From the NCBI RefSeq assembly GCF_023100905.1, contig NZ_CP064686.1:5456001-5520000 (forward strand): a stretch of DNA of 64,000 nt, given 5' to 3'. The position numbers were made by a program, and so were the translations under genes. How positions within the stretch are numbered: the first letter of the stretch is position 1; every line of letters begins with the position of its first letter. Of this stretch, positions 59,179 to 64,000 are shown one piece after another. The notes beneath the pieces are model-generated. The model searched no databases. It saw nothing but the letters and a program-made list of their open reading frames with translations, and was not told the origin of the DNA. This DNA is from Bradyrhizobium sp. 4. Its GTDB lineage: Bacteria; Pseudomonadota; Alphaproteobacteria; Rhizobiales; Xanthobacteraceae.

Positions 59179-60393
59179 ATGACCAGATCATCAAAAGCAA
59201 CGAGTCTTGAAATTCTCGCCTGCGACGCCGGCTGGCGAAACTACCACTTCGTCAAGCTGACGACCGAGGACGGCATCGTCGGATGGAGCGAGTTCGACGA
59301 GGGCTTCGGCTCGCCTGGCGTCGGCGCTGCGATCCAGCGCCTGTCCGCCCGCGTCGTCGGGCAGAACGTCTTCCGGCACGAGCGCATCTACGCAGAGCTG
59401 TTCGCGGCCACGCGTCCCGCCGCCGGCGGCGTGGTGGCGCAGGCGCTCGGCGCGATCGAGAATGCGCTGCTCGATGCCAAGGCGAAGTGTCTCGGTGTGC
59501 CCTGCTACGAACTGCTCGGCGGCAAGATCCGCGACCGTGTCAGGGTTTATTGGTCGCATTGCGCGACGTGGCGGATCAATCATCCGTCCTGGTACAAGCC
59601 GCCGATCGAGAACCTTGACGGCGTCAAGGCAATGGGACGCGAAGTGCGCGAGAACAAGTTCACCGCGCTCAAGACCAACATCTTCTCCTACGACGACGGC
59701 AAGCCAACCGGTTGGCGACCGGGCTTCGGCTCGCCCTTCGCCCCCGAGATCAACGTCGATCGCAAGATCCTGCGCGACCTGCGCATGCATCTGGAAGCGA
59801 TCCGCGACGGTGCAGGCCCTGATGTCGACATCCTGCTTGACTGCAACTTCAACGCCAAGACCGAGGGCTATCTGGAGATCCTGCGCACCATTGCGGACCT
59901 CGACATGTTCTGGATCGAGATCGACAGCTTCAATCCGGAAGCGCTCGGGTACATCCGCAGGCAAAGTCCGCATCCGATCTCGTCCTGCGAGACGCTATTG
60001 GGCTTGCGGGAATTCCTGCCCTATTTCCGCGAGCAGGCCATGGACGTCGCGATCATCGACACACCCTGGAACGGCGTCTGGCAGTCGATGAAGATCGCAG
60101 CCGCTGCGGAAGCGTTCGAAGTCAACGTTGCGCCACATAATTTCTACGGCCATCTCTGCTCGATGATGAACGCGCATTTCTGCGCCGCCGTGCCGAACCT
60201 GCGCATCATGGAGATCGACATCGATCGCCTGGCATGGGACCGCGAACTGTTCACGCATGAGCCCGAAATTCAGAACGGCCATCTGGTCATTCCGGACCGA
60301 CCCGGCTGGGGCACCGATCCGAACGAGGAAGCCCTTCGCGCGCACCCGCCAAAGACCACCGGCGGACTGCTCAACTACGGCCGCAAGAGCTAG
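59179..60393 (+). CDS. Mandelate racemase/muconate lactonizing-family dehydratase (enolase superfamily)
   Basis: A 404-residue enolase-superfamily enzyme. The metal ligands are visible as D in LLDCNF, E in FWIEID and E in SSCETL, with the catalytic Lys region FTALKTNIF and the His in VAPHNFYGH. This fits the sugar-acid dehydratase branch (galactonate/gluconate-like). ATG 59179 has GGGAG upstream. The substrate is unknown, and no transport genes are beside it. Confidence 0.83.
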   Translation: MTRSSKATSLEILACDAGWRNYHFVKLTTEDGIVGWSEFDEGFGSPGVGAAIQRLSARVVGQNVFRHERIYAELFAATRPAAGGVVAQALGAIENALLDAKAKCLGVPCYELLGGKIRDRVRVYWSHCATWRINHPSWYKPPIENLDGVKAMGREVRENKFTALKTNIFSYDDGKPTGWRPGFGSPFAPEINVDRKILRDLRMHLEAIRDGAGPDVDILLDCNFNAKTEGYLEILRTIADLDMFWIEIDSFNPEALGYIRRQSPHPISSCETLLGLREFLPYFREQAMDVAIIDTPWNGVWQSMKIAAAAEAFEVNVAPHNFYGHLCSMMNAHFCAAVPNLRIMEIDIDRLAWDRELFTHEPEIQNGHLVIPDRPGWGTDPNEEALRAHPPKTTGGLLNYGRKS

Positions 60394-60399
60394 AGCGTC

Positions 60400-60696
60400 T
60401 TACGGCGTCACTGGATTGACGGTCGGGGACGTCTTGGGCCCCGGCCGCTCCGGCTCGAGCGGCGACTTCTGTTCGGTCGGGAGCACTGCGGCGCCTGCGG
60501 CGCGTGCGGCCTCGCCCGTGGTCGCATACATCGCAACGTGAGCAGGCTGCGTCTTGGCGCGATTCCATGGCCCATGATCGACGATGAGCATCGCAGCAAT
60601 GGTCACAGCGGCCACAATCAACGCGATTACGCCGGGATGGCGAAGCGCTGAGGACACGGAATTTGCGAAGCGATCCGTTGGCATCGTGGAATCCAT
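60400..60696 (-). CDS. Single-membrane-segment hypothetical protein
   Basis: A 98-residue protein with one segment (VIALIVAAVTIAAMLIV, residues 24-40) and a Pro-rich periplasmic tail. Function unknown. It converges with the dehydratase gene. Confidence 0.6.
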   Translation of the reverse strand: MDSTMPTDRFANSVSSALRHPGVIALIVAAVTIAAMLIVDHGPWNRAKTQPAHVAMYATTGEAARAAGAAVLPTEQKSPLEPERPGPKTSPTVNPVTP

Positions 60697-60785
60697 ACGT
60701 TTTCCTCTCACAGGTTAATGCAGTCGCGTCCTGCGAGTTCCGCCGTTGTCCAGCCCATACGGGGAACCTGATCGCCCCAAGGCAT

Positions 60786-61328
60786 TCAGTGTTTCACATC
60801 CGGCCGCGTATCGCCGACGAACCGGTCGCGGTTCGGCATCTTGACAGCCGCAAGCGATTTGGCATCGAGCGTCGCATCCGCTCCCACCAGCCCGTTCAGG
60901 TTCAGGATGTACGCGGACACCGCATAAACCTCCTCATCGCTCAGCGATTGCGGCGCGTTCTGCGGCATCGCACGGCGGATGTAGTCGAACAGCGTCGGCG
61001 CATATGGCCAATAGCTGCCGACGGTGCGGATCGGCTTTGGCGTTGCCATCGTGCCCTGCCCACCGACGAGCCGGTCACCCAGCCCGCCCTCGCCTTTGTC
61101 GCCATGGCATGATGCACATTGCTGGGCGAACACCTCGCGCCCATGGCTGACCGAGCCACTTCCCTTCGGGAGATTGCTGCCGTCGCGTCCGATGTCGATA
61201 TTCCAGCCCGCGATCTCCGCAGCTGTCGCGGGGCGTCCGAGGCCGTACAGGCTTTGTGCTTGCGCTCCGCTCGCGAACGCACACAGCAAGATGACGACGG
61301 CAATGCCGCAAGTCTCACGCCAGCGCAT
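60786..61328 (-). CDS. Monohaem c-type cytochrome, electron acceptor of sulfite dehydrogenase
   Basis: A 180-residue periplasmic cytochrome c with a signal peptide (residues 1-25), one haem motif CASCH (71-75) and a probable axial Met in RAMPQNAP. It overlaps the end of the SoxC-like gene by 14 nt, so it is translated with it and likely takes electrons from the molybdenum enzyme. SoxD proper has two haems and is about twice as long; this one is closer to SorB. Confidence 0.85.
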   Translation of the reverse strand: MRWRETCGIAVVILLCAFASGAQAQSLYGLGRPATAAEIAGWNIDIGRDGSNLPKGSGSVSHGREVFAQQCASCHGDKGEGGLGDRLVGGQGTMATPKPIRTVGSYWPYAPTLFDYIRRAMPQNAPQSLSDEEVYAVSAYILNLNGLVGADATLDAKSLAAVKMPNRDRFVGDTRPDVKH

Positions 61329-62586
61329 TGGTCACCTCGCCGTCAGCCGCGATGCGCCAGGGCCAGATTGCGTTGTTGTGGTAGAAATAGTTCTCGCCGC
61401 GGACCGCGAGCAACTCGGAGAGCGTCGGCTGCACATAACCGGTCTCGTCGATGGCACGGCTCTGGATCACGGCAGGCTTGCCGTCCCACTGCCAGGGCAG
61501 GCGAAAGCGTGTCAACGCTCGCGTCAGCACCGGCTCCTGCAATTGCGCCGGTTGCCAACTCTTTCCCTCGTCGACGGACGCTTCGACGCGCGCGATCTTG
61601 CCATGCCCGCTCCAGGCGATGCCGGTGATCTCGTGGAAGCCGGGCGCGCCCAGGCGTTGGCCGCCGGAGGGCCTCGTGATGATCGACTTCGCCTCCATGT
61701 AGAACGAAAATTCACGCGCGGTGCCGTCCGGCAGCAGGTCTGTGTATTTCGAGGTCTCCTCGCGCGAGTAAACCGGCTCAGCCGTCACATGCAGGCGGCG
61801 CAGCCACTTCACGCTCATATTGCCCTCGAAGCCCGGCAGGAACAACCGCAGCGGATAGCCCTGCTGCGGGCGCAGCCGCTCGCCGTTCTGGCTGTAGACC
61901 AGCATGGCGTCCTCGAGGCATTTCTCGATCGGGATGCTGCGGGTCAGTGCAGCCGCGTCGGCGCCCTCGGCGACGACCCATTTGGCTTCCGGCTTCAGCC
62001 CGGCCTCTTGCAGCACCAGCTTGAGGCTGACGCCGGTCCATTCTGCACAACTCACCAGACCCACAAGGTCCGACGCTGTCTTGCCGTAAGGCTTGCTGTA
62101 GCCGGGATTGCCGGAGCATTCGAGAAAGTGGACGCGCGATTCCGACGGGAAACGCCTGAGATCGTCCATTGTGAAGATCAGCGGGCGCTCGAGCAGCCCG
62201 TGCAGCATCAGCCGGTGCTGGGCCGGATCGATGGTCGGAACGCCGCCGTGGTGACGCTCGTAGAACAGTCCATTCGGCGTGATGATGCCATCGAGTTCCT
62301 GCAACGGCGTCCGGCTGGAGGCCGAGATGTACTGTTTGAGAGTCTTCGAGATGTTCTTGACGACGCCCTTCTCGAACGACGATGGCGCGCCATAGAGCTG
62401 GCCCCCCGTCGGTTCGCCCGGCGCCTTCATCCATTCGGGAATGTTGGGTGGAAGGTTGTCGATCCCGGCGGCAACCGATGCGCCGGCGCCCAGGACAGCA
62501 CCACCCGCAGCGGCAGCGCTGCCGCGCAGAAAGCGGCGGCGAGTCGTCCCCGCGGGTTTGTCGGCGGCGTCGAACGTGCGGCTCAT
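61315..62586 (-). CDS. soxC: SoxC-like sulfite dehydrogenase (molybdopterin, Tat-exported)
   Basis: A 423-residue periplasmic sulfite-oxidase-family enzyme with a Tat signal (TTRRRFLRGSAAAAGG). The molybdenum ligand Cys is in HFLECSGNPG, and the C-terminal Mo-co dimerisation domain follows (ITGIAWSGHGKI, EASVDEGKSW). It would oxidise sulfite, or sulfur bound to SoxYZ in a full Sox system. No soxYZ, soxAX or soxB is in view. The ATG at 62586 places the Tat motif correctly. Confidence 0.85.
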   Translation of the reverse strand: MSRTFDAADKPAGTTRRRFLRGSAAAAGGAVLGAGASVAAGIDNLPPNIPEWMKAPGEPTGGQLYGAPSSFEKGVVKNISKTLKQYISASSRTPLQELDGIITPNGLFYERHHGGVPTIDPAQHRLMLHGLLERPLIFTMDDLRRFPSESRVHFLECSGNPGYSKPYGKTASDLVGLVSCAEWTGVSLKLVLQEAGLKPEAKWVVAEGADAAALTRSIPIEKCLEDAMLVYSQNGERLRPQQGYPLRLFLPGFEGNMSVKWLRRLHVTAEPVYSREETSKYTDLLPDGTAREFSFYMEAKSIITRPSGGQRLGAPGFHEITGIAWSGHGKIARVEASVDEGKSWQPAQLQEPVLTRALTRFRLPWQWDGKPAVIQSRAIDETGYVQPTLSELLAVRGENYFYHNNAIWPWRIAADGEVTNALA

Positions 62587-62747
62587 TTGCGGATCCTCGG
62601 TTGAAGCGCGACCCGCATGAAACATTCTGCGACGAGCATTTGCAATTCGCACCTGTTTCAAAAACAGGCGATTTCGATCTGGACTGATCTAAATCCGGTG
62701 GCGGCGACGGCAATTCTCTTCTTCGCAACGCACAAACGGCTCGTCGG

Positions 62748-63725
62748 TCACTCGCCCGGCGCGATCGCATTGCTCGGGGTCGGCCGGTCGGCGATCTGCT
62801 GGCCGAACAGGCTGCCGATCAGTTCGACCGCGGTGCGCGCGGTGCGGCCACGCTCGTCGAGGAACGGATTGAGCTCGACGATGTCGAGTGAACCGACTAC
62901 GCCGGAATCGTGCAGGAGCTCCATGATCAGATGCGCCTCGCGATAGGTCGCTCCACCCGGCACCGTCGTGCCCACGCCAGGTGCGACGCAGGGGTCGAGA
63001 AAATCGACGTCGAAACTGACATGCAATACGCCGTTGCTGGCCCTGACGCGCTCTATGACGCGGCGGATCAGCACGGCGACGCCGAATTCGTCGATCTGGC
63101 GCATGTCGACGACCCTGATCCGGCGCGTGCGCATCAGCTCCTTTTCGAGCTTGTCGATCGAGCGCGCGCCGAACAGGTCGAGCCTGTCGGGATCGATCGA
63201 GGCGCGCGGATCGTCGCCCAGCAACCCCTCGAGGCCGGGTTCGCCGCAAAGGAATGCCGCCGACATGCCGTGCATATTGGCAGTGATGGTCGTCTCCGGG
63301 GTGTTGTAGTCGGCATGGGCATCGAGCCAGAGCACGAACAGCTCGCGTCCGCGCTCCTGCCAGTGACGGGCCATGGCATTCACCGATCCCATTGACAACG
63401 TGTGATCGCCGCCGAGAAAAATCGGCAGCGCGCCGGTTTTCGCGATCTCGTAGCCTCTGCGGCTCAGCACGCGCGTCCAGCGCTGAATTTCGCGGTAGTG
63501 ATTGGCTTTGTCGGGGGCCCTGTCTGCGAGATCCCGGAGCTCGGCCACCGAGAGATCGCCGTAATCGACCACCTCGAAATCCAGGCTCTCGAGCAGTGTC
63601 GCAAGGCCGGCAGTGCGGAGCGCCGCAGGGCCCATCAGGGTACCGCGCTGCGAAGCCCCCATGTCGATGGGAGCGCCGAGCAAGGCGATGCGCCGGGCTC
63701 GATCCGTCGTGGTCCGGTCGGTCAC
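62748..63725 (-). CDS. rocF: Arginase
   Basis: Hydrolyses arginine to ornithine and urea using two Mn ions. The 325-residue ureohydrolase has all metal-site motifs: GGDHTLSMGS, DAHADYNTPE and SFDVDFLDP. The HGMSAAFL segment fits the arginase substrate loop better than agmatinase. It lies alone on the reverse strand. Bradyrhizobium uses this enzyme for arginine breakdown. Confidence 0.88.
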   Translation of the reverse strand: MTDRTTTDRARRIALLGAPIDMGASQRGTLMGPAALRTAGLATLLESLDFEVVDYGDLSVAELRDLADRAPDKANHYREIQRWTRVLSRRGYEIAKTGALPIFLGGDHTLSMGSVNAMARHWQERGRELFVLWLDAHADYNTPETTITANMHGMSAAFLCGEPGLEGLLGDDPRASIDPDRLDLFGARSIDKLEKELMRTRRIRVVDMRQIDEFGVAVLIRRVIERVRASNGVLHVSFDVDFLDPCVAPGVGTTVPGGATYREAHLIMELLHDSGVVGSLDIVELNPFLDERGRTARTAVELIGSLFGQQIADRPTPSNAIAPGE

Positions 63726-63890
63726 AGCTGTCTCCTGACATCAGCAAGATTGAGCCAGCCTAACAGAGATTCGCATCCGTCGTTTCACGGGGGCGGGTCC
63801 GCGCAGGGGCGGATCGTTTCGGAACAAAAGCCCGCGCGCCGAATTGCCCATTCAAGGCCGGTACCCGCCGTAAAAACCACGGCGCCTGTC

Positions 63891-63954
63891 GCGGATAGCC
63901 AAAGGTCATCTGACCCGCTGTTCAGAACGAGCGCTCGCGCGGATAGCCAAAGGT
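63891..63954. repeat. 16-bp direct repeat at the 3' end of a gene
   Basis: GCGGATAGCCAAAGGT occurs at 63891-63906 and 63939-63954, 48 nt apart. The second copy overlaps the last codons of the partial reverse gene. Confidence 0.7.
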
Positions 63955-64000
63955 ATCGGCCTCCGTCACATGATCAGCCCGGAGGTCGCGCACTTGAGCA
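63922..64000 (-). CDS. 3' end of a gene entering from the right edge (partial)
   Basis: The last ~25 codons, ending ADTFGYPRERSF and TGA, are in one open frame to the edge. No product is recognised. Confidence 0.4.
   Translation of the reverse strand, partial: AQVRDLRADHVTEADTFGYPRERSF

Overview
The window is high-GC DNA with dense, often overlapping operons. Several traits point to an alphaproteobacterium of the Bradyrhizobium/Rhodopseudomonas group: FixK/FNR-type low-oxygen boxes, sigma-EcfG-type promoters, an aerobic CoA-dependent 2-aminobenzoate pathway, many small Bradyrhizobium-like proteins of unknown function, and a multicopy small-RNA element. This assignment is inferred from gene content. 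I saw no rRNA, tRNA, CRISPR array or intact insertion sequence.

Region 1 (1-13.1 kb) is a low-oxygen/stress block. It holds an Mla/Mce-type lipid ABC transporter operon, a DUF883-like plus holin-like membrane pair, a tandem universal stress protein followed by a Pat-type ADP-forming acyl-CoA synthetase/GNAT lysine acetyltransferase, an aminoglycoside-phosphotransferase/AAA protein followed by a CHAD protein, a PHA synthase (phaC) and a CBS-CBS-BON protein. All three divergent intergenic spaces carry two TTGA-N6-TCAA boxes. Each of the six boxes has a TANNNT -10 element starting 35-36 nt from its first base, so one FixK/FNR-type activator probably drives the whole block.

Region 2 (13.1-29.2 kb) is an aromatic/CoA catabolic block built round 2-aminobenzoate: a RidA protein, 2-aminobenzoate-CoA ligase, MarR regulator, secreted binding protein, cupin, FAD monooxygenase, two-domain 2-aminobenzoyl-CoA monooxygenase/reductase, crotonase, SDR, and a five-gene forward operon (alpha/beta hydrolase, acyl-CoA dehydrogenase, second CoA ligase, octopine-dehydrogenase-like protein, 3-hydroxyacyl-CoA dehydrogenase). 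An 18-bp palindromic motif (consensus YTTTARGCTTMAAATAAT) occurs six times, upstream of the main transcription units, and is the likely MarR operator.

Region 3 (29.2-39.8 kb) is a second catabolic block with no local regulator: a NicX-like ring-opening dioxygenase with its metal ligands in place, a complete NMT1-type ABC importer, an IlvD-like dehydratase, a beta-hydroxyacid dehydrogenase, a two-component flavin monooxygenase and a CaiB-type CoA-transferase. I infer an uncharacterised pathway, perhaps for a hydroxylated N-heterocycle.

Region 4 (40-57 kb) is accessory DNA. It contains a decayed prophage (terminase large subunit, duplicated TerS-like genes, portal remnant), three copies of a short promoter-hairpin element that look like small-RNA genes, a sigma-EcfG-type single-domain response regulator and DUF3606 gene, a rifampicin-monooxygenase-like protein, a LigD-type ATP ligase and SRAP protein, an EAL-domain protein and many small proteins, several with strong ribosome binding sites.

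Region 5 (57-64 kb) returns to ordinary metabolism: an Nramp-related transporter, an enolase-superfamily dehydratase, a SoxC-type sulfite dehydrogenase with a monohaem cytochrome c, and arginase.
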